This document shows positions 12,250 to 23,304 of a stretch of DNA of 64,000 bases, piece by piece. The notes below the pieces were generated by a model, which saw nothing but the letters and a program-made list of their open reading frames with translations, did not search any database and had not been told where the DNA came from. A program made the translations under genes and the position numbers. Position 1 is the stretch's first letter. Each line of letters starts with the position of its first letter. This DNA comes from Carallia brachiata (lineage: Eukaryota; Streptophyta; Magnoliopsida; Malpighiales; Rhizophoraceae). Location of the stretch: the NCBI GenBank assembly GCA_021464245.1, contig JADCRB010000048.1, positions 1,926,783 through 1,990,782 of the forward strand, written 5' to 3'.

Positions 12250-12884
12250 TCAGAGCTCAGTATGGTCAGGTTCTGCACCTCTCCCCGACAAGCTTTTCTT
12301 CACCTTTTCCTTAGTCTTTTGTAATGTTTCACCAGCTATTTTTCCGGCAGATTTAGCGGACTCCTCCACCGTTGCTTCGCTCTTCTCCAAGCTCGAGGCA
12401 ACAGCCTCTTTCACTTTTTCTGCTGCCCGATTAGCATCTCTATTTTCTCTAATCTCATGGCTGCCCCTAAAGCTATTTAAAAAAAAAAAAGGAAAACCAC
12501 GAATGAAAGGGATTCTATTGCATCATAAACGAAGAGACAATCAATTGGCATACTAATCAAACAATTGGATATTTAATATTGCATAGTTTTTAGTACTTAC
12601 TCGAGATTTGGAGGGAAAAGGTAGGCCTGAGCTTGATTAATCGTGGTTTTGATTCTATCCCAATAGCGTGTCCTTGCAGGACATCCTGCGGAAGCCGAAC
12701 CTGACGAAAACGTATTCCTGAAGGTCTTCAACAACAGAGGCGGTCTCTTTGCTTGCTCCCCTGAACCCACTTGTCCATCATTTCCCAGACTACGCACACA
12801 TGTGGAGAACAAAAATATAACGAAGATTAAAACAGCACAGCTTCTAGACCTTTTCATGCGTGCCTTTTGGAATTGGAATGGCAC
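12250..12884 (-). CDS. Small secreted LEA-like amphipathic protein, two exons (copy 1, intact)
   Basis: Two exons on the minus strand join cleanly. Exon 1 is 12884-12601 and ends at a GTAAGT donor. Exon 2 starts at 12460 after a CAG acceptor and ends with TGA at 12252-12250. Together they total 495 bp, or 164 residues, with no interruption. The N-terminus has a basic start and a hydrophobic stretch (SCAVLIFVIFLFSTCVRS), which looks like a signal peptide; a second ATG at codon 10 may be the real start. The C-terminal part is rich in Lys, Glu and Ala (for example AAEKVKEAVASSLEKSEATV), an amphipathic helix pattern like LEA and related stress proteins. A related gene with the same intron lies at 52.1-52.7 kb. 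Function is inferred from composition only. It lies inside the TNL duplication unit, in the opposite orientation. Confidence 0.6.
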
Positions 12885-13209
12885 TTGAATTCAACTAGTT
12901 TTTTTGATCAAAGAATTCAACTAATTGAACATATAAGCAATTAAGCTTTCAAATTTTAGTGTTAACAAGTTTCAAGATAATTTCAGAACGGCGGCTTCTT
13001 GGTCAGTGTGACACGTCGAGGTTGTGTACACAAAAAAACAGACTAGTAATTGTATTGCTTAAAACGTGGCATTGGATTGGATTTGTCAATGTACACGTTC
13101 TGCCATTCTAATACAAGAAGACATGGCTTTTCCTGCACACAAAATAAGTTGTGTTTTGCCTTTATCTTTCTTCTTCTTTTTTTTTTTTTGTTAAAAAAAA
13201 AAAGTTGGA
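12885..13209. other. Upstream region of LEA-like gene copy 1
   Basis: No gene seen. The stretch is collinear with 52679-52975 in the unit after TNL-D and should hold the promoter of the minus-strand LEA-like gene. It ends in a run of T and A next to the truncated LINE. Confidence 0.4.
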
Positions 13210-14105
13210 CTTTTTTTTTTTTTTTGGGTCACCAACGGGGCACTAAGCCAAAGAAAAAAACAAACAAACTACAAAGCCATCCCACGGGGCCATAAAACCC
13301 CAACCAAATCTTGCTGAAGCACCGGAGCAGCACCGCTAGGAGGATCATTAGACATGTGCAAACCTCGGCTAAGTGTAAAGGCATAATTCGCCATCCAATC
13401 GGCCGCCTGCTTGGCCTCTCTGAGCTCCTGAGAAACGCGCACCAACCAATCCTTTTGTAGCAATTCTCTACAGCTACGCACTAAATTCACCAATGGATGG
13501 GTATCTGGGACATCCTTTTGCAAACATTGAAAAGCAACCAAAGAGTCCGTCTCTACTTGAAGCTTACAAAAGCGACAATTCCAGGCCAAGTCTAGCCCAC
13601 TTAATAGACCCCAGAGTTCTGCTGCAAGAGCCAATATTTTGTGCATAGCCCAGAACCCATCTCCCTTTCAAATCCCAAAAGATCCCACCTGCACAGGCCA
13701 TTTGCAAGCTCCCTTTGGATGCACCATCAGAATTTAATTTAATCCAATCATCTTGGGGGGGTGTCCAGCCAATGAGACGAGACCTTTATTAGAGGGACAA
13801 GACGTAGCTTGCAAACCACCTTTCACCTCCAGCTTCGTAATCTGGTCATACTCTTGAGCTACATCGACAACAAAATCTGGTGCATATACGGCATTCCTAC
13901 ACCCAGCAATGGCTTGTTGATTGCGCCATTTCCACAACCACCAACAAGCTAAAGCAAAGATCGCCCCCCAATTTACAAGCCCAGACTTCCCCAAATTGGT
14001 CTGGAGATTTAGCACCAACCAAGAACCCAAATTACTAGAGAAGAAACGTGCTCTATTACATGGAGGAACAAGAGAATGCCAAAATGTGTTAAATTTCCAG
14101 TAGAA
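13210..14105 (-). mobile_element. 5'-truncated LINE fragment (zf-RVT and RNase H end of ORF2)
   Basis: On the minus strand, about 900 bp encode the end of a plant L1-type ORF2. The upstream part contains NWGAIFALACWWLWKWRNQ (near 13980-13920), typical of the stretch between zf-RVT and RNase H. The downstream part has LAAELWGLLSGLDLAW and LQVETDSLVAFQCL, the RNase H core, ending near 13269. A T-run at 13211-13226 on + is the poly(A) tail on the element strand. Frames are broken between 13650 and 13760. The paralogous spacer (52985-53080) lacks this sequence and has about 70-80 bp of other sequence instead, so the insertion may have come with a target deletion. Confidence 0.75.
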
Positions 14106-14598
14106 CTTTTGTTTTGGGCCCAGGTCTGTGGTCTTGGGCTTGAGGGGAGGTTTCAAATTATTTGAGTTGGGTCTGGGCTTACGTTCGGGTGTAGTTTTGA
14201 TCCCATGAGCTCGGTTTTAGGCGTCTCTGAAGGTTCTTGGGATTCGGATTTACTATGGGACTGTGGGTCAAGGTTCTAGTATGTCTGGGCCTTTTTATTT
14301 ATTTAGTGGGCTGGTGATGCCGAGGGCCAGAGTCTGGGAAAGTGAGGGCTTGGGCATTGTATTGGGTAGGCCGCTTTATTGGTTGGGCCTCAGGTTGGTC
14401 TCGCGCACAGGCCTGTCTCCTTTATATTTTTTATTATTATTTACTTCTATTTATCATATTCTTTTTTTTATTTTTAGTTTTTGGCCTTTTTCCTCCTCCT
14501 TGATCCGTTTCTGTCCGGGTTGAACTGCAAAAGCCGCTTGAAGTAGGCTTCCACTCTGCCTGGCGAATTCCCAGCCTTCCCTAAGCTGAGGTAACTGC
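14106..14598. other. Spacer paralogous to 53.08-53.59 kb
   Basis: No gene supported. The DNA is rich in GGGCCT/GGGCTTGGG words and matches the spacer before TNL-E closely. Short ORFs here are not conserved in frame between copies. Confidence 0.4.
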
Positions 14599-14604
14599 TT
14601 TTTC

Positions 14605-15943
14605 TATTGGTTCCAAAAAATACCTTGGGGGTGAATTAGGTACTTGAAAAAATATTAATATTAAAAAAAAGCAAGCGCGAGAAATAACTACGATAATAGA
14701 CTATGATGCAATAGATAAATGAAATTGAAAATGAGTATACTAAGAAAATAAAATGAATGTAGATAATTAATATGTAAGCACGGATAAAGAGCGAAATATA
14801 ACTAATATTCTGAACATGAAAGAAAATTAATAAAATTGTGTGGTGTGTGGCAATAACAGAAATAAAAGAAAATAGCGAAACACAGCGATTTATAGAAATT
14901 CGGAACACATGTTCTTACGTCCTCTCCCCGAAGGCTTTCCGCCTTGAGAATTTTCAATTTACTATTAAACTCTCTGATCGGGAGGAGAACGATTATACCA
15001 CAAGATTCACGACCTTTTTACAACGCACACGAACTAGACCTCTCTTACTCTTATTTTTCTTTTTTATTATAACTTCACACACTCACAAAAAATAATTCAC
15101 TCACTTCATCACTTTTTTTTTCTCTCTAAACAACTATTTAAACACAAATTTAAAGAGCATCACACTTTATATAACTCAATGAAGTCTTTTCTCTCTCGGG
15201 TGTATTTTTTTCATGAACCAATGACACCTATTTATAGGCCTAGGTGGGTAGCCGTTGGCGTCAATTATGGAGAGAATTGAATGAGTTGTCAATCACACAG
15301 CTGGGTTGATTTATAATAGAAAATTAACCTCATGCATGATTGAATAGAAGAATCCATGCGGCTTCTCAATTCCAGCACACGGATTAACATGATTGGATGA
15401 TTATTCTCCTGCTAATTGGACCAAATAAATATGTATGGCTGGATAATTGATGGCCGTTGCATGATTGAAGGTTCAATTGATCACATAGTTGGATGATTTG
15501 ATCTGTGCATGTGCATGGCTGGATGATTGATCTCAATTTCCATGGCTGTCCCATACGTGATTGAATGGCTGGATAATTGTTGCACAATTCTTACACAATT
15601 TGATTGATAATAATCATCTTCTCAGCTGGCAAGATTCACGTGACTAAGTGTCTATAATTCCCATAATTCAAGTACCGTATTCATCAAAGCATCCAGTTTA
15701 GGCATGATTTGTATGTACATAGCAATTTCAATCACCGGACATGGCTCAATTGATTCGATTCTCATATATATATATCATCAAGCTGTCCAAATATGTAAGT
15801 TAAGAAATTGTTGTAATTAAGGCATAAGGACCCGGTAGAAGAACATTAATATAACAGAGAGGAATAAATTATATAAAACACTAAGATCAATAGCATATTG
15901 TTGGCGTATCAAAATTAATATAAATAGGAGCACATGATCAACA
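14605..15943. mobile_element. Probable solo LTR (about 1.34 kb)
   Basis: A block absent from the paralogous spacer (53585-53600) is flanked by a short direct repeat, TTTTTC (14599-14604 and 15944-15949). It begins TATTGGTTCC, which looks like a mutated TGTTGG LTR start, and ends GATCAACA. The interior has the look of a plant LTR: a run near 14900-15000 that reads GTTCTTACGTCCTCTCCCCG, then an AT-rich part. No second copy or internal coding region is present, so a solo LTR left by recombination fits best. Confidence in the borders is moderate; in the insertion itself it is good. Confidence 0.6.
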
Positions 15944-15949
15944 TTTTTC

Positions 15950-18109
15950 CTTTGTCAATGGAATTTCTGTTCCATTAGTTTTTAGTTATGTTGGATTGAT
16001 TTCTTTTTAACTTTTTTTCTCTTTAATTTCTGAGTGTGCTGGTTCTATAATTTACACTGTTCTAGGGTTTTTCGCTTCTCGCTGCTTGCCTTCTTCTTCT
16101 TCTTCTGATGCTCCTCCCTTTTCTCCTGCTTGCAATCGCCTTTTTTTCTTTTTTTGGGGTAGAAAAAGGTGGCATTAAGCCTACAAACAGTCGGAAATAG
16201 AAGGCAATGCTATTGCCCAAGAAAAGGAAGTCACCACTGCAACCCAAAAGTAGTTTTATTGTTCTGTAAGTGGTATTTAATGTTGCTTAAAATATATTTT
16301 TTAGTATTGTAAATTTTGATTTGAAAAAAAGAAATTCAAAATTTTTCTTATGTTCCGAAGGCAGCAGGTTGGGCTACTCTTTCGTTTTTCAAAATAAATA
16401 GGGGAAAACAAATTTTTGAAAAAAAAAACAGAAGGAAAACTCCAGGCAATCTTTTTGTCTTGATGACGTCATTTGCGTAACCTCCTGATCCTTCTTTCCT
16501 GTACAAAAGCATCATCCAGAAATGAAAGTCACACGCTCCTCCCTTTGGATCTGCCTGCAATAGCTTTTGTGAGGCCCTTTTACCATTGCTTGAAATGCCT
16601 TCAATGTCCCTACTTAATTTCTGAGGAATAGGCCCCAAGGAGCTAGGGCCGCGTGCCCAACTTGGGTAGGCCTTAGGGTCCATCGTGAGCGGAATACTAA
16701 TTTTATTCTTGCTGCATTTGGGCAAATTTGGGGTGGACTGCTCGTTGGCATCTATGGCCTTCACCTGGGGGGCCCGAGATGACATTGGTTCGTAGGCCCG
16801 CTGGATAGGTGACGGGACTTGCTAGTATCTGCTGCTCCAGAACCCATGCCCACCTACGTGAAGGTATGTCGATCAGGGCTCCACTATTAGCCAGCTCTTC
16901 TATGTTACTGTCATATGTGCGTCAAACTTTACCGGAAATTTCTCACAATATATCCGAGATTCTCTAAACCTCACAAAGTGGTAAGTGGACGTACGAAATG
17001 TTTGAAGTGGTCAAGCAAAGGCAAAGCAGGCAATGTTGCAGGAAGTTTGAAAAAACAAAGTTTGAAGTGGTCAAGCAAAGCAAAGCAAGCATGTTCCAGA
17101 AGTTTTGAGTACTTGAGTTGTTACTTTTTGGGTTTGGTTTCAGGTCTGAGAGGTTTTAAGAGCACGTGTTTAGTGTTGTCCCAAGGTTCTTAGGCTTCAG
17201 ATTTAGTCTTTGCCTGTGGGTCTAGGAATCACAATGTGTGGGTTAATGGTACCTTGAGCCAGAGTTCAGGAGAGAGAAAAGGTCTAGGCCGCTGGAGTTA
17301 TTAATTTTATTTTTGCCATTTCTTGGAAACTGACCCCTTAATTTCTATCAAAATGCTCCCGAGGTGCTGGGGCTTGGAGGGCAATCACGCCAATGCCTAT
17401 GTAAATTAATTATTTAATTGGACGTGCTTGTTGAGATGTTTGATGTTTCTGGCGGATCCACTACGGATCAGCCCTGTTATGTTCCCTCTGTTATATTTAC
17501 TGGAATTTTCTGCTGCAAGCAAAATCTTAATTAGGGATTCCAAGGAGAGGCAAAGAATGGACTCCGAAATTCAGGCGAATTTGATAGCGAAATTGAGAGA
17601 AAGAGAGAATTTGGGCAAGAACAAGAATTCGGAGATTTAATGATAATGATTTTCCAGATAATTTTTACAGAATTTTCACATTGCTATACACTGTAAAAAT
17701 ATCAACGTTAGATCAAAATCAGTCAATGACTATGATCACTTCACACAATTATAATATAATTATAGGTACAGACAAGTATTACTCGTATCCATAAATCCTG
17801 CCAACCTAATGCCAGCTGGACAACTTCCCAAGCACTCTGCTTACTAATCAACGGCCACACTTCCCTTGTTATTCAACGGTGCTGATTGATTCCCAATTAG
17901 CACCGCATCATTTTTTTGTTTTGGGTCCAAGTACCGCATCATTTTCTTGTGATAGCGACGGGTTTTTGGGATGGGGGAACGGAGGACAATGCAGAGGGCC
18001 CCAAATCAGAAATTTCTCTTAACGACACAAAAGCGGTGTAGGTGGGCTTGAAGTGGCTAGCCAGCATGCTCCAGGAAGCTTCATTTGTCCGCGAATAATA
18101 CTATTTCCG
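15950..18109. other. Spacer and distal upstream region of TNL-B, a mosaic of paralogous spacers
   Basis: No reliable gene. 15950-16250 matches 53600-53880. 16340-16800 holds a minus-strand ORF of 145 codons that I do not recognise; only a fragment of it matches 54480-54560. 16930-17110 matches the TNL-E upstream region (54590-54790), including a 60-bp tandem duplication. From about 17110 the match switches to the spacer upstream of TNL-C (33230-33480), and from about 17340 to the one upstream of TNL-F (60200-60880). An ORF near 17428-17640 has a counterpart at 60297-60515 but no recognised domain. Confidence 0.45.
17001..17110. repeat. 60-bp tandem duplication carrying the TNL upstream motif
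   Basis: TTTGAAGTGGTCAAGCAAAG occurs at 17001 and again at 17061. The same duplication (period about 61) sits at 54656-54780 upstream of TNL-E. The TTTGAAGTGG word also occurs once, about 200 bp upstream of the ATG, in TNL-C, -D and -F. This block therefore looks like a relic of a TNL promoter with no TNL attached. Confidence 0.6.
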
Positions 18110-18142
18110 AGTCAACGGGGTCTCTCAAAATTGATAAATAAG
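18110..18142 (+). promoter_or_regulatory. Ancestral core promoter of TNL-B: W-box-like site and TATA-like box, split by a MITE
   Basis: AGTCAACGGGGTCTCT at 18110-18125 contains the reverse complement of TTGACT, a W-box (WRKY site). It is followed by ATTGATAAATAAG. The same arrangement lies 131-162 bp upstream of the ATG in TNL-C, -D and -F. In TNL-B the MITE begins right after the TATA-like word, pushing the site about 840 bp from the ATG. Confidence 0.5.
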
Positions 18143-18635
18143 CAATGTTTTCAAAATCGACTCGGATCGGTCAGTTTGACCGGTTCAATCGGTGACCGGC
18201 CAAAGGTTCGGACTGATTTATGACTACAGTTACCCCTTAATTTGGACCGGTCAAAATCGATTTGAACCAGTCAAAAACCGCTCAAAATCGGTAAAAATCG
18301 GTTAAAAATCGGACTCGGTTCAAACCAGTATAAAGTTTTATAAATTATAATTTGATATTAATGTTTATTTAAATTATAATTTGAGTTTTAAATTTAATTA
18401 AAATTTTCAATTTAGTCCTAAATTTATCAAAATTTTCAATTTAATCTTTAAAAATTAAAAAAATAATATTTAATAATCATGTATAAGTATTATTTTTTTA
18501 AAATTATTTTTATAAATATATATATTAATAAATATCGGTTCAAATACCGGTTCGACCGGTTGAACCGGTTGAACCTTGACCCACAAATATTTTCGGTTCG
18601 ATAACCGATCCGGTTCTGACAACCTTGTAAATAAG
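18135..18635. mobile_element. hAT-like MITE in the TNL-B promoter
   Basis: The element spans 18143-18627 (485 bp) between 8-bp direct repeats TAAATAAG (18135-18142 and 18628-18635). Its ends are imperfect inverted repeats: the left starts CAATGTTTTCA and the right, reversed, starts CAAGGTTGTCA, both followed by ACCGG-rich sequence. It has no coding capacity. The 8-bp duplication and CA-type ends point to the hAT superfamily. The promoters of TNL-C, -D and -F lack it at the matching place. Confidence 0.75.
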
Positions 18636-18646
18636 TAAGGTTATGG

Positions 18647-18828
18647 GTACATTATCTAAAATTTTTTACTTGATTTTTACTTAAATGACAATAGATTTTT
18701 AATTTTTTATAACAATGATGATTTTTTATAATAAAAAAATATATTTTTTTTGTTATAAAAAAATATAATTATAATTATTAAAAATTAAAAAAGTGTTACA
18801 ATTTAAACAAATTTAAGATAATATGTAC
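18647..18828. mobile_element. Second, AT-rich MITE-like insertion in the TNL-B promoter
   Basis: The block starts GTACATTATCT and ends AGATAATATGTAC, so the ends are imperfect inverted repeats. It is absent from the corresponding positions upstream of TNL-C, -D and -F. It is very AT-rich and non-coding. No clear target duplication is visible, so its class is uncertain. Confidence 0.45.
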
Positions 18829-18956
18829 TTTTTCCGCCCATGATCGCATCAGGTGGATAAAGGTGGCTTCTTGTTCTAGAGTCTCTTAATACTCTTTTAA
18901 AAAGGAGTCTATTCAACTTTAGATCAATCATCTACTCTTTCTTTTATTTTCAGAAG

Positions 18957-21900
18957 ATGGCTTCCGCTTCCGCTTCCACTTCCTCCACTTGTCGGACTTT
19001 CGGCTGTGACGACCACCAGTGGAAGTATGATGTTTTCTTGAGCTTCAGAGGAGAAGACACCCGTGACAATTTCATCAGTCATCTCTACCCTTCTTTGTCC
19101 GACAAAGGAATTGAAACCTTCATAGACTACCAACTTCGAAAGGGAGATGAAATTGCACCCGCACTTTTGCAGGCGATCCGAGATTCAAATGTTTCCACGG
19201 TCATTTTTTCTGAAAACTATGCGACTTCTTCCTGGTGCTTAGACGAACTTGTTGAGATCATCAAATGCTCTGAGACCCGGGGACAGATAGTTATACCTGT
19301 GTTTTATCACGTGGATCCATCAGACGTCAGGAAGCAAACTGGCCGTTTTGGTGAGGCGTTTGCTGCTAAATTTGAGGGTGATTCCAAGAATGCACACAAA
19401 ATGCAAAAATGGAAGGCTGCCTTGACTAAAGCAGCCAATCTTGCCGGATGGGCCTCACAGGACATCAGGTAATGATTTTACTTAAACTTTTCTCCTATTA
19501 CTACTTTGGAAGGAGAGAATTTCTACATTTTCTATCAGTAAAGCTTCAGAATCGTACTTTAGATTAAATGACATTTAAACTATAACTTAGTGAAGCTTAC
19601 CTTTTGAATCTTTCATAAACATTTTCGGGCTTCTAAAGAAATCTATAGTGTAGCAAATTACCATTTCAATGTTTCCACCAGATGTTTTCAATCTTTGCCA
19701 GGTAGTTGGCGAAATTGCAACTTTCACTCCTTTAACTTTTAGCAAATGCAACTCGCTGAAATTGGATATCTAAAAGCAGCACTTGATTATTGACAGCAAT
19801 AGCATAAATAAATATTTGACTTGCTTGCAGGAGGTTACTCATAATTTTCCATTTCTTTTTTTATTATTATTTTTTTTTCAGGCCAGAACGCACGCTTGTT
19901 GACAAAATTGTCCTAGATGTTGTAGGAAAGTTGAAACAATGTATGCCCATGCCCTATGGCTTACAGGGACTTGTGGGAATAGATCTCCACATTCGACAAA
20001 TCAAAAGGGAATTGTGCACTGGGTTATTGGATGTTCGCATTTTAGGAATCTGGGGGATGGGAGGCATAGGTAAGACAACTATTGCAGAAGCTATTTTTGG
20101 CCAAATTAGAAGTCAATTTGAAGGTTATTGCTTACTTGAAAATGTTAGGGAAGAGTCGGAAAAATGTGGAATAAAAAATTTGTTAAAAAAGCTTCTTGCG
20201 ACAATTTTGGGTGAAGATGATATCATAGTAGACACATCTAGAATTGGACCTGGACCATCTTTGATTAAGAGGCTCCATCGTAAAAAGCTTCTGGTTGTCC
20301 TCGATGATGTGGATAATTCATTGGACTTGGAATGTTTAATTGGAGATCCTTGTTGGTTTGGGCCAGGCAGCAGAGTGATTATAACAGGCAGGGACAAACA
20401 CGTATTTGAAAAATATGCTCATTTTATATACGAAGTCAAACCGTTTAATGATGATGATGCTCTTGAGCTATTTAGTTGGAATGCCTTCAAGCAGAGGCTT
20501 CCCACTGATGATTTTGTGGCCATGTCGAATTTGGTAATAGAATATGCTCAAGGTAATCCTCTGGCTCTCAAAGTTTTGGGATCCTTTTTGTATGGCAGGA
20601 CTAAATCAGAGTGGGAAAGTGTTGTGAATAAATTGTCAAAGGCTCCTAACAAAGATATTCAAAATGTACTAAAGATTAGTTACGATAGCTTGGATAGGGA
20701 AGAGGGATATATTTCTTCATGTAGCATGTTTTTTCAATGGTGAATGTAAAGATAGTTTCATGCAAATACTTAACAGTTGTGGATTCTCATCAGAAATTAG
20801 AGTGCGTGTTCTCATTGATAAATCTCTCATTACTATTTCTAAGTGTAATAGGTTAAATATGCATGATTTGTTACAAGAAATGGGTAGGGAAATTACCCGC
20901 CAAGAATCCAAAGAGCCTGGAAAACGTAGCAAATTATGAGATTCAGAAGATATCTATAACGTATTGATGCAAAACACTGTAAGACTCTAAATCAAAAAGC
21001 CTTTTTTTCCTTCTCCTTTTTATATTAAATAAACAAAATAAATCAACAAGCAACATACTTTTAACTAAAGCAATTAAATTTGATTAACAGGGAACTGAAA
21101 TAGTCAAAAGTATATCTTTGAATTTGTCTAAGATAAGAGAGATTCACTTGTGTCCAAATGTTTTCCAAAGGATGCCTAACCTTAAATTTCTAAAATTCTA
21201 TGCTGCAATTGACCATGAAGACCGAGAATATAAAAAGCTGCATCTTTCTCGTGGTCTTGCGTTTCTTACTGATGAGCTAAGATACCTTTATTGGTACGGA
21301 TACCCGTTGCAAACTTTGCCACCCAATTTTCAACCGAGGAAGCTTTGTGTGCTGAAGTTGCCTAACAGCAAGATTAAACGACTCTGGAATGAAACCATGG
21401 TATTATCTTCACTATAATTGTAGTTCCCTGAATTCAATGGTTGAAAAATTGACAACTAGTTTGAATTAAATTCTCTTTCACTACAGGATCATAGCAATTT
21501 AAAAATGATTGCACGGCGTTTGGTTGAAACTCTGATGACATCACAGGTCAAAAGTCTCGTGAATATGATTTCGGTTGGCTACTTAAGCTTGGTGAGGTTT
21601 CCGTTATTTGTAGACCAATTTCGCAGACTTACATGCATAAGGCTGATCAACCACCGTGAGCTTAGGAGTCTTCCAAATAACATCGATTTGGAATCTCTTG
21701 ATACTCTCAATCTCACTGGTTGCTCGAAATTTGAGACATTCCCAGAGGTCTCGAGGAACATAAGGTATCTATATCTAAGTTGGACTGCAATAAAAAAATT
21801 ACCTTCATCAGCAGTTGAGTGCCTCGGTAGACTCATAGAATTGGAAATGCGATATTGTAAGAACTTGGAGAGTCTCCCAAGCAACATTTGGAAGTTACAA

Positions 21901-23304
21901 TCTCTTTGCAGGTTTTCTCTAATAGGCTGCTCAAACTGAAGAAATTTCCTGAAATTTTGGAGACCATGGATAAGTTGAAGAAACTGAACATAAATGGTAC
22001 AGCCATAGAAGCGCTGCCACTGCCCATTGACCATCTTCAAGAGCTTGAAGTATTAAGTGTGCTTGATTGCAGAAACCTTCATTGTTTTCCAGAAACCCCC
22101 AGTAATTTGAAAGCACTTGACTATTTTGCTCTCTCTATCTTTCCAAGACAGGATAAAATACTACCACGGAAGTTCTTGGAGGAGCATCTTATGAATAAAT
22201 GTGAAGGCCATGATTATGGGAACTTTTCATTAGGACCATTGTTAGGCGCCTTGCCCTTGAAATCGTTACTTATAAAATGCAGTTTATGGCAGTTGCCTGC
22301 TGACCTTGGATGTTTATCCTCCTTATATGGCCTAATATTAAATGGAAGCAATATTGAGACGATCCCTGGGAGCATCAAACAGCTTTCGCGCCTGAATTAT
22401 CTCACTATAGATGGCTGCCAATTGCTTCAATCCTTACCAGAGCTTCCACCGAGGCTATTTTCTGTAAGTGCTGACGGTTGCAGTTCATTGAAAGGAATAA
22501 ATGCCCTCAAACAGCTACTGTTGGAATCCAAACGCCCTGATCATGATTTCAACTTATCCAGTTGCTATAAATTGGACCAAAATGAATGTGGTGCCCTGGT
22601 AAATGCAATGTTGAGAAATCGGCACTTTTCCAATCAAGTGCGCATGCGTAAGGTAACCCTAAGGTCTATCTCACGTTCACATTCTTCTTCCGTTTCCTTT
22701 TGACCCCTCATGTAATCATTTTAATCAGCTTTTGGACATCATGAATTGAATTTATGTGATGCAGGAAGTTCCTAGGTTACCTTTTCTTTGTGTGACTTAT
22801 CCTGGAAGTGATATTCCAGAGTCGTTGGAGCATCGAAGTGTGGGACGTTCAGTCAGAGTCCAGCTTTCTTCAAATTGGTTTAATGATAGGTTCCTGGGCT
22901 TTGCTCTATGTCTTGTACTTGAGCCTGACTTTAAAGACATACATTTTCGTGCTGCAACGATGCATTATGAATGCTGTTTTGGGAACATTTGTGATGATGA
23001 CTCCGTTGATGTTACCCATGCTTTGGCTCGGTTGCCCCTTGGATTTTGGGTACCACGGCACCGCTTGGACGAAGAGCACTTGGTCTTGTGTTATCCTGAG
23101 GAGCTGTATAATGAAATAGCTGAAAAGAAGCATCGGTTGAGTCACTGTGATGTTGCCTTATTCAAGTTCCCGGAATTGGTTGAAACTGATTGGAAAATCA
23201 AAAGGTGTGGGGTGACTCCAATATATGCCCAAGAAGAAGAGGACTGCAACGCATTTGATATTTCCCCAAGATATGCCCAAGAAGAGGACTGCAACGCATT
23301 TTAA
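18957..23304 (+). pseudogene. TNL-B: TIR-NBS-LRR receptor gene with frameshifts and a stop
   Basis: Exons are TIR 18957-19468, NB-ARC 19882-20978, linker/LRR 21091-21399, LRR 21487-22652 and C-JID 22765-23304. The TIR exon is intact (YDVFLSFRGEDTR, the BB-loop region LRKGDEIAPAL, and SSWCLDELVEI, which holds the NADase glutamate). NB-ARC has GMGGIGKTT (Walker A), LLVVLDDVD, GSRVIITGRDKH and GNPLALKVLG. Relative to paralogues there is a 2-bp deletion near 20704 in ARC1/ARC2, a Trp-to-stop change (TGA 20937-20939) after the MHD motif, and a missing A near 21934 in the LRRs. If translated it would give a TIR-NBS protein ending near residue 440. The promoter carries two MITEs. The LRR and C-JID sequences group with A and D; the NB sequence groups with E. 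Confidence 0.85.

Noticed and set aside
16348..16785. 145-codon minus-strand ORF with PKAYPSWARGPSSLG
   Set aside because: No recognised domain and only a fragment is shared with the paralogous spacer at 54480-54560. It may be retroelement debris.
17428..17640. 70-codon ORF with a counterpart at 60297-60515
   Set aside because: The two share general spacer similarity; reading frames diverge in part and no domain is recognisable. Not enough to call a gene.
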